The position numbers and the translations under genes are program-made. A stretch of DNA of 17,243 nucleotides, taken from NCBI GenBank assembly GCA_947074165.1, contig CAMTOT010000017.1, positions 1-17,243 of the forward strand, read 5' to 3'. Source of the DNA: an uncultured Bacteroidales bacterium. GTDB lineage: Bacteria; Bacteroidota; Bacteroidia; Bacteroidales; JAUNSR01. Under the pieces are notes generated by a model. The model ran no database searches, was not told the DNA's origin, and saw only the letters and a program-made list of their open reading frames with translations. This document shows, in pieces, positions 8,287 to 15,976 of this stretch. The number at the start of each line of letters is the position of its first letter. The first letter of the stretch is position 1.

Positions 8287-10545
8287 TTAGTTATAATTTT
8301 CTTTTGCAATTATTGTTTGTCCTATAGCTAAGGATCCGTCGTTGCAACTATATCTGATTGGTACAAGAACGTCGAATCCTGAATTTTTAAACTTGTTTTC
8401 AAGAATGCTGCATAAGAGTTTATTCTGAAAGCAACCTCCCGTGAGTATTACTTGTTTTGGGAGTTTGTGTTTGTTTATACTTATTATGCCTTGCCTGAAA
8501 ATCATTTCAGCGAGTGTATTGTGAAACCTTGCTGATATAAGACCAACATCTCGTTTGTTTAAAATATCTTTAATGATTGATGCGAATAAAGGTTTCATAT
8601 TTAGAGGGTTACTGTCAGAGATTCCATATCTGCCGGTATATCCCTTTTGGGCACACTCTTCAAGTAAAATTGCGGCTTGTGCCTGATATTTAATGGAATC
8701 GCATAAACCAAGAAGAGATGATACGGCATCAAATATTCGCCCTGCACCACAGCTAAGCGGCGAATTAAAATCGGAATCTATCATCCGCTTTATAGTCTGA
8801 ATATTCTTTAATAAATATCTGTCAGAGATAATTTCAGGAATATCTATGTTTAGAGAGTGACAAATAGCAACCGCTATCTTCCATGGTTCTTTGATTGCGC
8901 TTTCAGATCCTGGCAAATGGAAATATTCAAAATGTGCATCTCTGGTAAAATATTTTTTATTGCATATTAAAAATTCGCTTCCCCATATGTTACCGTCAGT
9001 ACCATATCCGCTACCATCTAAAACAATAGCAAGAATATCATGAGAAATATTATGTTCGGCCATCACTGATACTGCGTGTGCGTGATGATGCTGTATCCTT
9101 ATTACAGGTATATTCCTTTCTTTGGATAATATTTCAGCTGCCTGACTCGTGTAATATCCGGGATGCATATCACAAGCTATTAGATTTGGGGTAAACGAAA
9201 ACATTTTCTCGAATCTTGATATATTGTCATTGAAAAATTCCCTTGTTTTATAATCATCAAGTTCTCCTATATATTGACTTAATATAATATCCTGTTCTTT
9301 TGAAATAGCAAATGAATTATTCATCTGAGAACCAAGAGCAAGTATTCCGGTTATATTTTTAGTATATGTTATAACTTCTGGTACATATCCTCTTGATCGT
9401 CTGAAAATTCGTTTGCGAGAGTTTATTATACATACGACAGAGTCGTCTACTCTATTGATGATTCTTCTGTTATTTTCAAGAATAATTTCTGTATCAGCAA
9501 GAAGTGACTCTTTTGCTGCCTCATTTTCTGTAATTATAGGTTCCCCTTCTTTATTTGCACTGGTGAATATTATGAAATCAGTTTTTAACTGCTCAAAAAG
9601 TAAATAATGTATAGGTAAATAAGGTAGGACCACACCTATGGTGTTGAGCCCTGAATTTATATTAATGTTTATCTGCTTTTTAAGTTCTAAAACAACAATT
9701 GGTCGTTGATGTGATAATAACGCTTCTCTTTCTTTATGATCTACGTTTGCGATAATGTCCACAACATTAATATCTCTTGCCATTACTGCAAGCGGTTTGT
9801 GGAATCTGTTTTTTAGTTCTCTGATTTTTTTTACAGCTCCGGCACAGAAAGCATCTGCTATAAGATTATATCCGCCTAATCCTTTAATAGGTAGGATTTT
9901 CCCACTATTTATATGACTTGAAGCTATTTGTATTATTTTCTTTATATCTGTTTCCCTGGTATCTGTACCTATAGAGCAGAGACTGTACATTGGTCCACAT
10001 TCATTGCAGCATGTTGCCTGTGCATGAAAACGTCTATCATATACATCGGCATATTCTGAAGAGCATGTGTGGCACATAGGAAATTCATTCATACTTGAAT
10101 TTTCTCTGTCATAAGGTATCTTTTCTATTATGCTGAACCTCGGACCACAGTGGGTACAGTTTATAAAAGGAAATGATAATCTATGATTTTGAGAGTACAT
10201 CTCTTTTATGCACTTGTCGCAAACTGCAATATCCGGACTTATTCGTGTTATTTTATCAGAAACGAGGTTACTTGCTTCGATGCTAAAATGTGAAAATGAT
10301 TCATCTAATGGTCGCTCATTTATGAAAATATCATTTATATATGAACAGTCAGGTTTCTCTGTTTTGATCCTCTTAATAAAATTATTTATCTGAAAATCAG
10401 TACATATTACCTCGATTCTGACCCCCTCGTTATTATTTCTTACTCTTCCGGTTAGACCCATTTGCAAAGCGAGCTTGTATATAAACGGACGAAAACCGAC
10501 ACCTTGTACAAGTCCCTGTATGTTAATGTCATAGAAATGTGTCAT
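8287..10545 (-). CDS. hypF: Carbamoyltransferase HypF
   Basis: Uses carbamoyl phosphate and ATP to carbamoylate the C-terminal Cys of HypE, the first step in making the cyanide ligands of the NiFe site. The 752 residues show the full domain order. The acylphosphatase-like domain (1 to about 90) has VQGVGFRPF, with Arg19 and Asn in RNNNEG. The paired zinc fingers have Cys109/112 with 130/133, and Cys158/161 with 179 or 180/183. The YrdC-like nucleotide-binding domain covers roughly 200-380. The Kae1/HypF C-terminal domain carries HHHAHAVSVMAEH near residue 485 and a GGCFQN motif near the end. It is the first gene of the minus-strand unit and diverges from hypC across 62 bp. Composition is visibly more AT-rich than pyrG and yidC. 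Confidence 0.97.
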   Translation of the reverse strand: MTHFYDINIQGLVQGVGFRPFIYKLALQMGLTGRVRNNNEGVRIEVICTDFQINNFIKRIKTEKPDCSYINDIFINERPLDESFSHFSIEASNLVSDKITRISPDIAVCDKCIKEMYSQNHRLSFPFINCTHCGPRFSIIEKIPYDRENSSMNEFPMCHTCSSEYADVYDRRFHAQATCCNECGPMYSLCSIGTDTRETDIKKIIQIASSHINSGKILPIKGLGGYNLIADAFCAGAVKKIRELKNRFHKPLAVMARDINVVDIIANVDHKEREALLSHQRPIVVLELKKQINININSGLNTIGVVLPYLPIHYLLFEQLKTDFIIFTSANKEGEPIITENEAAKESLLADTEIILENNRRIINRVDDSVVCIINSRKRIFRRSRGYVPEVITYTKNITGILALGSQMNNSFAISKEQDIILSQYIGELDDYKTREFFNDNISRFEKMFSFTPNLIACDMHPGYYTSQAAEILSKERNIPVIRIQHHHAHAVSVMAEHNISHDILAIVLDGSGYGTDGNIWGSEFLICNKKYFTRDAHFEYFHLPGSESAIKEPWKIAVAICHSLNIDIPEIISDRYLLKNIQTIKRMIDSDFNSPLSCGAGRIFDAVSSLLGLCDSIKYQAQAAILLEECAQKGYTGRYGISDSNPLNMKPLFASIIKDILNKRDVGLISARFHNTLAEMIFRQGIISINKHKLPKQVILTGGCFQNKLLCSILENKFKNSGFDVLVPIRYSCNDGSLAIGQTIIAKENYN

Positions 10546-10607
10546 AACTTTTTATCTTTTTTATAAGAACAATTCAGTTAATAAAATGTTCTATTAATAA
10601 AAAATAT
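10546..10607. promoter_or_regulatory. Divergent control region between hypF and hypC
   Basis: These 62 bases must hold, or sit next to, the start signals of both hydrogenase units. A six-base inverted repeat AGAACA (10566-10571) / TGTTCT (10587-10592), with 15 bases between arms, is centred here and could be an operator. No perfect TAnnTTTG is present. TATATTTT on the minus strand (10608-10601) differs at one base and could serve hypF. No regulator gene is adjacent. Confidence 0.35.
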
Positions 10608-10862
10608 ATGTGTTTAGCAGTTCCTGGTAAAATATTGTCAATAAATGATAATTCAGAGTTAAAGATGGCCAAAGTAGATTTTGGCGGAGTTCAGAAATAT
10701 GTATGCGTAGAGTGGATTGATATAGAAATAGGAGAGTATGTGCTTGTACATGCAGGCATGGCAATAAGTAAGATAGATCATGATGAAGCTTTACGCTCTT
10801 TGAGTGTTTGGGAGGAACTTCTGCAAAAAACAGATAAAATAGATGTAGATGATTATGAATGA
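10608..10862 (+). CDS. hypC: Hydrogenase maturation chaperone HypC
   Basis: Small chaperone (84 aa) that, with HypD, holds the iron while CN and CO are attached, then carries the Fe(CN)2CO group to the large-subunit precursor. It begins MCLAVPGKIL, the family signature: Cys2 becomes N-terminal after Met removal and binds the iron. The internal DFGGVQK and GEYVLVHAGMAISKID segments match the OB-fold core. The C-terminal tail is acidic (KIDVDDYE). It is first in the plus-strand unit, and its end overlaps the start of hypD by 14 bases (8 if the second hypD ATG is used), implying coupled translation. Confidence 0.97.
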   Translation: MCLAVPGKILSINDNSELKMAKVDFGGVQKYVCVEWIDIEIGEYVLVHAGMAISKIDHDEALRSLSVWEELLQKTDKIDVDDYE

Positions 10863-11970
10863 AGAGTATAGAGACAAACATAAAATAATTTCCCTTATAA
10901 AAGCAATTAATAAGAAAGCTACACGAAGGTGGAAAATTATGGAGGTATGTGGAGGCCAGACTAATACAATATTAAAAAGTGGGATAGAAGAACTGCTTCT
11001 TGATAGTGTAGAGTTTATTCACGGGCCAGGATGTCCGGTATGTATTACTCCCGAACAGAAAATTGATGAAGTAATTTCTCTGTCAACTATACCTGAGAAT
11101 ATTATACTCACATTCGGTGATATGATGAGAGTTCCGGGTTCATTTAAGACTCTTAACGAAGCTAAAAGTGAAGGAGGAGATATAAGGGTCGTTTATTCTC
11201 CAATTGATTCAATCAAGATAGCTAAAGAAAACCCAGACAAAAAGGTAATATTTTTTGGAATTGGTTTTGAAACGACAATGCCACTTTATGCAACACTTCT
11301 TTTGTGTGCCGAGAAATTATCATTAAGAAATCTTTTTATTCTTCACTCATTGTATTCAGTTACAGGTATCTTAAACTCACTGTTTATAGATGAGATGATA
11401 AACCCTGATGCTGTTTTGGCCGCAGGGCATGTGTGTGCCGTAACTGGATATGATGACTATTTTCAGATATCATCCAGTTACAACAAGCCATTTGTTATAG
11501 CCGGCTTTGAGGTCTTTGATATTTTATGTGCAGTGTATTCCACTATTGAAATGTTAGAGTCAGGTGAATGTGATGTGAAAAATGAATATACAAGGACAGT
11601 CGGCAAAAAACAAAATTCGGTAGTGAAATCTGTTTTTGAAACTGTTTATGAACCGGCTAATCAGAAATTAAGAGGTTTTGGTGAACTTTCAAATGGGGGA
11701 TATAGACTTAAAGAAAGATTTGAAGCTTATGATGCCGGATCTTGTTTAAGAAGTGAGCTTAACAAGTTTAGAGACACAAAAAAAAATGACAACTACTGTA
11801 TGGATTCCATAATAATGTGTGGAAAGGCTATACCGACTCAATGTCAATACTTTGCCAATAGTTGTACCCCTATGACACCCAAAGGTGTATCTATGGTAAC
11901 ATCTGAAGGAATTTGTGCTGCTTACTATAAAAACTGTTTAAATAATACTATTAAAAAATATGAAATATAA
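10849..11970 (+). CDS. hypD: Hydrogenase maturation iron-sulfur protein HypD
   Basis: Scaffold on which, with HypC and HypE, the Fe(CN)2CO group is assembled. It has 373 residues. MEVCGGQTN (31-39, Cys34) and HGPGCPVC (58-65, Cys62 and Cys65) are the conserved iron and redox-active sites, and FGIGFETTMP (136-145) is also family-typical. Four C-terminal cysteines (324, 332, 339, 356) fit the [4Fe-4S] cluster, the last in TSEGICAAYY. Two features are unusual. The first motif ends in Asn39 where CGGHTH or CGGQTH is usual, and the loop from Cys324 to Cys332 is about five residues shorter than in the E. coli protein. The start is the ATG at 10849; the ATG at 10855 is equally possible. It overlaps hypC upstream and hypE downstream. 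Confidence 0.96.
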   Translation: MIMNEEYRDKHKIISLIKAINKKATRRWKIMEVCGGQTNTILKSGIEELLLDSVEFIHGPGCPVCITPEQKIDEVISLSTIPENIILTFGDMMRVPGSFKTLNEAKSEGGDIRVVYSPIDSIKIAKENPDKKVIFFGIGFETTMPLYATLLLCAEKLSLRNLFILHSLYSVTGILNSLFIDEMINPDAVLAAGHVCAVTGYDDYFQISSSYNKPFVIAGFEVFDILCAVYSTIEMLESGECDVKNEYTRTVGKKQNSVVKSVFETVYEPANQKLRGFGELSNGGYRLKERFEAYDAGSCLRSELNKFRDTKKNDNYCMDSIIMCGKAIPTQCQYFANSCTPMTPKGVSMVTSEGICAAYYKNCLNNTIKKYEI

Positions 11971-13015
11971 TACAATGAAAGCAGTTTACCCGTCACCGAC
12001 AACCGTATCTGAGAATAAGGTTCAGCTTGCCCATGGAGGTGGAGGCAAATTGATGCAGCAATTAATAAAAGATATAATCTATCCTGCATTCGAGAATCCT
12101 ATTCTTAACCAGGCTCATGATGGAGCTGTGTTTAATATGACCGAAAGTAAAATTGCGATGACAACAGATTCCTTTGTTGTGAATCCACTTTTTTTTAATG
12201 GCGGTAATATAGGAAATCTTGCAATAAACGGTACAGTTAATGACCTGTGTTGCTGTGGTGCAACTCCTCGTTACCTGACAGCTTCATTTATAATAGAAGA
12301 GGGGTTTAGTTTCGAAAAACTACGTCACATTGTAAATGCCATGAAAAAATCGGCTTCAGAGAGTGGTGTAGACATAATAACGGGGGATACAAAAGTTGTA
12401 CAAAGGGGATTGTGTGATGGAATTTATATAAATACATGTGGAGTTGGTACAATAAAAGAGAGTGTATCCATATCTTCTGATAGAATTAAAACTGATGATG
12501 TATTAATTATTAGCGGAAAGATAGGAGAGCATGGTATTAGTATTCTTTCTGCACGAAATGAACTTGGATTTGATGTTGACATTTCAAGTGATACAGCTCC
12601 TTTGAACAAAATGATAGGAGAGCTTGTTGAGAAAATAGATGTTCATTTTATGAGAGATCCTACGCGTGGCGGGGTTGCATCAACACTTAATGAGATAGCA
12701 GAACAGTCAGGTAGACAAATACTTCTATATGAGGAATTATTGCCTATTCCGGAAGCTGTAAATAATGCTTGTGAAATGCTGGGTATAGATCCTCTATGCG
12801 TAGCAAATGAGGGTTGTATTTTGATATTTGTATCAAAAGAGGATGAAAAAAAGGCGCTCGATATACTACATAAATATGAAGCCGGGAAGAATGCATGCCG
12901 TATTGGAGAAGTGAGGAATGTGACCTCTGTGGCAAATGTAATAATGCATACATATATGGACAACTATAGAGTAATAGACCATTTTTCCGGCGAACAATTA
13001 CCAAGAATCTGTTAA
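11960..13015 (+). CDS. hypE: Hydrogenase maturation dehydratase HypE
   Basis: Takes the carbamoyl group from HypF on its C-terminal Cys and dehydrates it with ATP to a thiocyanate, which donates cyanide to the HypC-HypD iron. The 351 residues have the PurM/AIRS-like fold motifs LAHGGGGKLMQQ (about 23-34), TTDSFVVNP and NDLCCCGATPRYL. The chain ends in LPRIC, the required C-terminal Pro-Arg-Ile-Cys, so the active Cys is intact at residue 351. The ATG at 11960 lies inside the end of hypD (11 bases shared). The ATG at 11975, just after the hypD stop, is an alternative that removes five residues and keeps all motifs. The hydrogenase small-subunit gene follows after 17 bases. Confidence 0.97.
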   Translation: MKYNTMKAVYPSPTTVSENKVQLAHGGGGKLMQQLIKDIIYPAFENPILNQAHDGAVFNMTESKIAMTTDSFVVNPLFFNGGNIGNLAINGTVNDLCCCGATPRYLTASFIIEEGFSFEKLRHIVNAMKKSASESGVDIITGDTKVVQRGLCDGIYINTCGVGTIKESVSISSDRIKTDDVLIISGKIGEHGISILSARNELGFDVDISSDTAPLNKMIGELVEKIDVHFMRDPTRGGVASTLNEIAEQSGRQILLYEELLPIPEAVNNACEMLGIDPLCVANEGCILIFVSKEDEKKALDILHKYEAGKNACRIGEVRNVTSVANVIMHTYMDNYRVIDHFSGEQLPRIC

Positions 13016-13032
13016 ATGTAAATTTTATATAT

Positions 13033-14226
13033 ATGAATACCGAATCCATGTATAATCACCTGCGAAAGAGGGGGATATCACGTCGTGATTTCTTTAAGTT
13101 CTGTGGTGTGATGGGATCAATGCTTGGTCTTAAGGCCTCTGGTGCAGAGCAGATTGCAGATGCTTTTATGACTAAACCAAGAATTCCTGTAATATGGCAG
13201 CACTTTCAGGAGTGTACTTGTTGTAGTGAGTCTTTTATCAGATGCTCTCATCCAATCGTTGAGCAGATTCTCTTAGAGATGGTATCACTTGATTATGATG
13301 ATACTTTACAGGCCGCCGGTGGTTTTCAAGCGGAGGCTGTTGCTGAAAAAACACGTAAAGACTATAAAGGCAATTATATATTGATGTGTGAAGGTGCTAT
13401 TCCTTTAGGTAACAAAGGCTATTGCACAATAGCGGGAGAAGCTGCTGAAGATAGATTAAAGAGATTTGCGGAAGATAGCAAATTTATTATAGCATGGGGT
13501 AATTGTGCTTCTTCAGGTTGTATTCAACACGCAAAACCTAATCCGACGGATGCACAACCGATACATAAGGTTATATCTGGAAAGGAGATTATAAATGTTC
13601 AGGGTTGTCCCCCTATTGCCGATGTCATGGCAGGTGTAATCACTTATGTCCTGACATTTGATAAGTTACCAGAATTAGATGGGCAGCGTAGACCTAAGGT
13701 CTTTTACGGAAGACGAATTCACGATACATGTTATAGGCGACCATGTTATGATGCAGGGCTTTTTGCTCAATCTTTTGATGATGAAAATGCTAAAAAAGGA
13801 TATTGTTTATATTATCTGGGCTGTAAAGGTCCGAATACATTCAACTCTTGTGCTGTAATAAAGTGGAATCTTGGAGTTAGTTATCCTATACAGTCCGGGC
13901 ATGGCTGTATTGGCTGTGCGGAGCCTAATTTTTGGGATTATATGCCACTTTATTCTCATATTCCATCAACTTATGGTTTTGGCGTAGAGTCTAATGCCGA
14001 TAAAATAGGTGCCGCTTTGACAGGTATAGCGCTTGGTGGAGTTGCAACTCATGCTGTTATTACCAACGTAAGAAAACGACGTCTGATTAAAGGTTCAATG
14101 GATGATGATTTTTCTCTGAATGAGAAAGATACAGAGGAGACTATACAGGAACTGGAGGAAAAACGAGATCGCTTGATTAATAAAAAGAAAGATGAAGATT
14201 CCGGAGATTCGGAAAAAGATAAATAA
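13033..14226 (+). CDS. hyaA: [NiFe]-hydrogenase small subunit, six-Cys (O2-tolerant type), Tat-exported
   Basis: Electron-transfer subunit of a membrane-bound uptake hydrogenase. It has 397 residues. A twin-arginine signal (SRRDFFK, Arg17-Arg18) leads to a probable cut after IADA (44). In the mature protein all six proximal-cluster cysteines of the [4Fe-3S] type are present: ECTCCSES (Cys61, 63, 64), GNCASSGC (Cys158, 163) and GCPP (Cys192). Standard enzymes have Gly at two of these places. Medial [3Fe-4S] ligands are Cys273, 292 and 295. Distal [4Fe-4S] ligands are His230, Cys233, 258 and 264. A C-terminal membrane anchor covers about 325-346. A roughly 50-residue highly charged tail follows (347-397), with a short heptad-like stretch. 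The overall match is closest to Ralstonia HoxK as I remember it. Cys71 and Cys238 are extra relative to HoxK. Confidence 0.97.
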   Translation: MNTESMYNHLRKRGISRRDFFKFCGVMGSMLGLKASGAEQIADAFMTKPRIPVIWQHFQECTCCSESFIRCSHPIVEQILLEMVSLDYDDTLQAAGGFQAEAVAEKTRKDYKGNYILMCEGAIPLGNKGYCTIAGEAAEDRLKRFAEDSKFIIAWGNCASSGCIQHAKPNPTDAQPIHKVISGKEIINVQGCPPIADVMAGVITYVLTFDKLPELDGQRRPKVFYGRRIHDTCYRRPCYDAGLFAQSFDDENAKKGYCLYYLGCKGPNTFNSCAVIKWNLGVSYPIQSGHGCIGCAEPNFWDYMPLYSHIPSTYGFGVESNADKIGAALTGIALGGVATHAVITNVRKRRLIKGSMDDDFSLNEKDTEETIQELEEKRDRLINKKKDEDSGDSEKDK

Positions 14227-14236
14227 TTAAAAAGTT

Positions 14237-15976
14237 ATGGCACAAAGAATAGTAGTTGACCCAATAACACGAATCGAAGGGCATTTGCGTATTGAAGCTG
14301 ATGTTACTAATGGTGTGATCAATGATGCATATAGTTCCGGTACTATGATACGCGGTATTGAACTTATTGTTAAAGACAGGGATCCGCGCGATACCTGGGC
14401 ATTTGTAGCTCGTGTATGTGGTGTGTGTACTTCAATACATGGGTTAGCAGGAGTGAGAGTTATGGAGAATGCACTTGATATAACAATCCCCCCAAATGCA
14501 GAGCAGGTGAGAAATCTTATGCTATCTGCTTTGTTTATTCAAGACCATATTTTCCATTTCTATACTCTGTCTGCTTTTGACTGGGTTGATGTTGTATCTG
14601 CGCTTAAAGGTGATCCTAAGGAATGTGCAGAAATAGCTTCGAAAATATCCTCTTGGCCTAAAAATAGTGAAGCCGATTTTGCATCAATGAAAGAGAAGCT
14701 TAAGCGATTTGTTGCAAGTGGTCAGCTTGGATTTTTATCAAATGGTTATTGGGGGCATCCGGCTTACAAACTATCACCTTCAATGAACCTTATGTTTGTT
14801 ACACATTATTTTCAATGCTTTGAAGAAATGAAGGATGTTGTACGCATACAGACCATTTTTGGTGGTAAAAATCCACATCCAAACTTTTTGGTTGGAGGTA
14901 TGCCTTGTGCTATAAATATTAATGATCCTTCAGCACTTAATCTTGAACGATTGAGTTGGGTTGCCAATATTATTCAGAGAGCACAGCTATTCGTGTCTCA
15001 AGTATATCTTCCGGATGCTGAGTTATTAATGAAGTCATATAAAGAGTGGCATAAATATGGTGGTGGCCTCACAAACTATGTTGCCTATGGCGACTTTCCT
15101 ATGACCGGTATTAATGACATTGCATCTTATAAGCAGGTTAGAGGTATTGTGAAAAATAGAGATTTATCGCGTATCCATCCTTTTGATCCAACTGCAATGG
15201 ATGGTCTTCAGGAGTTTGTGAATAATTCATATTATGATTATCCGCAAGGTAAAAATGTAGGACTTCATCCATCTGTTGGTGAAACAATTCTAAACTATAC
15301 TGGCCCAAAACCTCCATATCAATATCTGGATGTCGACAATCCATATAGTTGGATAAAAACACCAAGGTACCAGGGTATGGCTCTTGAATCAGGGCCTTTG
15401 GCAAGAATGATTGTTGGTTATGCTGCCGGCAAGGAGGATGTAAGAGAGGCGATTGATCGATCTCTAAGGAATGCAGACTCACCAATCGAGTCGTTGTTTT
15501 CAACACCTGGTAGAATTCTGGGGCGTGCCGTAGAATGCTCCCTTGTTGCAGAATGGAGTACTGATTTTTATAAATCGCTTTTAAATAATATAAAGAAAGG
15601 CGATTATAGGATGTTTAATAATGAAAAATGGGAACCGTCTACCTGGCCAGATGTTGCTGCAGGCTATTCTTTGACAGAAGCCCCAAGGGGTTCACTTGCT
15701 CACTATGCGGGCATAAAGAATAAGGTCGTAAGTAACTATCAGATGATAATGCCAACTACGTGGAACGGATCACCAAGGGATACAAATGGAAACCGCTCTG
15801 CATATGAGGAATCATTGATAGGGACTCCTGTAAATGATGTTAATGCACCGCTGGAAATAATGCGTACTGTTCACTCTTTCGATCCATGTCTTGCATGTGC
15901 AGTTCATTTGTATGATGATAAAGGAGAAACCTTACATAGAGTAAACGTAATAGACGGATATGATACAGAAGGATAA
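14237..15976 (+). CDS. hyaB: [NiFe]-hydrogenase large (catalytic) subunit
   Basis: Carries the NiFe(CN)2CO site that splits H2. It has 579 residues. The N-terminal metal motif is RVCGVCTSIHG (Cys61, Cys64, His68) and the C-terminal motif is DPCLACAVH (Cys551, Cys554, His557). TRIEGHLRIE (11-20) carries the conserved Glu14, and EAPRGSLAHY (481-490) carries the active-site Arg484. Twenty-two residues follow His557, so this is an unprocessed precursor that needs the endopeptidase encoded two genes downstream. It has no signal of its own and is exported with the Tat-tagged small subunit. His68 is followed by Gly-Leu-Ala-Gly where Ala-x-x-Ser is usual, a small oddity in a motif that is otherwise intact. 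It starts 10 bases after the small-subunit stop and overlaps the cytochrome b gene by 17 bases. Confidence 0.98.
   Translation: MAQRIVVDPITRIEGHLRIEADVTNGVINDAYSSGTMIRGIELIVKDRDPRDTWAFVARVCGVCTSIHGLAGVRVMENALDITIPPNAEQVRNLMLSALFIQDHIFHFYTLSAFDWVDVVSALKGDPKECAEIASKISSWPKNSEADFASMKEKLKRFVASGQLGFLSNGYWGHPAYKLSPSMNLMFVTHYFQCFEEMKDVVRIQTIFGGKNPHPNFLVGGMPCAININDPSALNLERLSWVANIIQRAQLFVSQVYLPDAELLMKSYKEWHKYGGGLTNYVAYGDFPMTGINDIASYKQVRGIVKNRDLSRIHPFDPTAMDGLQEFVNNSYYDYPQGKNVGLHPSVGETILNYTGPKPPYQYLDVDNPYSWIKTPRYQGMALESGPLARMIVGYAAGKEDVREAIDRSLRNADSPIESLFSTPGRILGRAVECSLVAEWSTDFYKSLLNNIKKGDYRMFNNEKWEPSTWPDVAAGYSLTEAPRGSLAHYAGIKNKVVSNYQMIMPTTWNGSPRDTNGNRSAYEESLIGTPVNDVNAPLEIMRTVHSFDPCLACAVHLYDDKGETLHRVNVIDGYDTEG

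Noticed and set aside
10594..10881. A 95-codon minus-strand frame over hypC
   Set aside because: It is antisense to HypC, which has a perfect family signature; the translation has no family features.
12744..13049. Open frames on the minus strand across the end of hypE and the start of the small-subunit gene
   Set aside because: They are antisense to hypE, whose sequence is intact to its C-terminal PRIC, and encode nothing recognisable.
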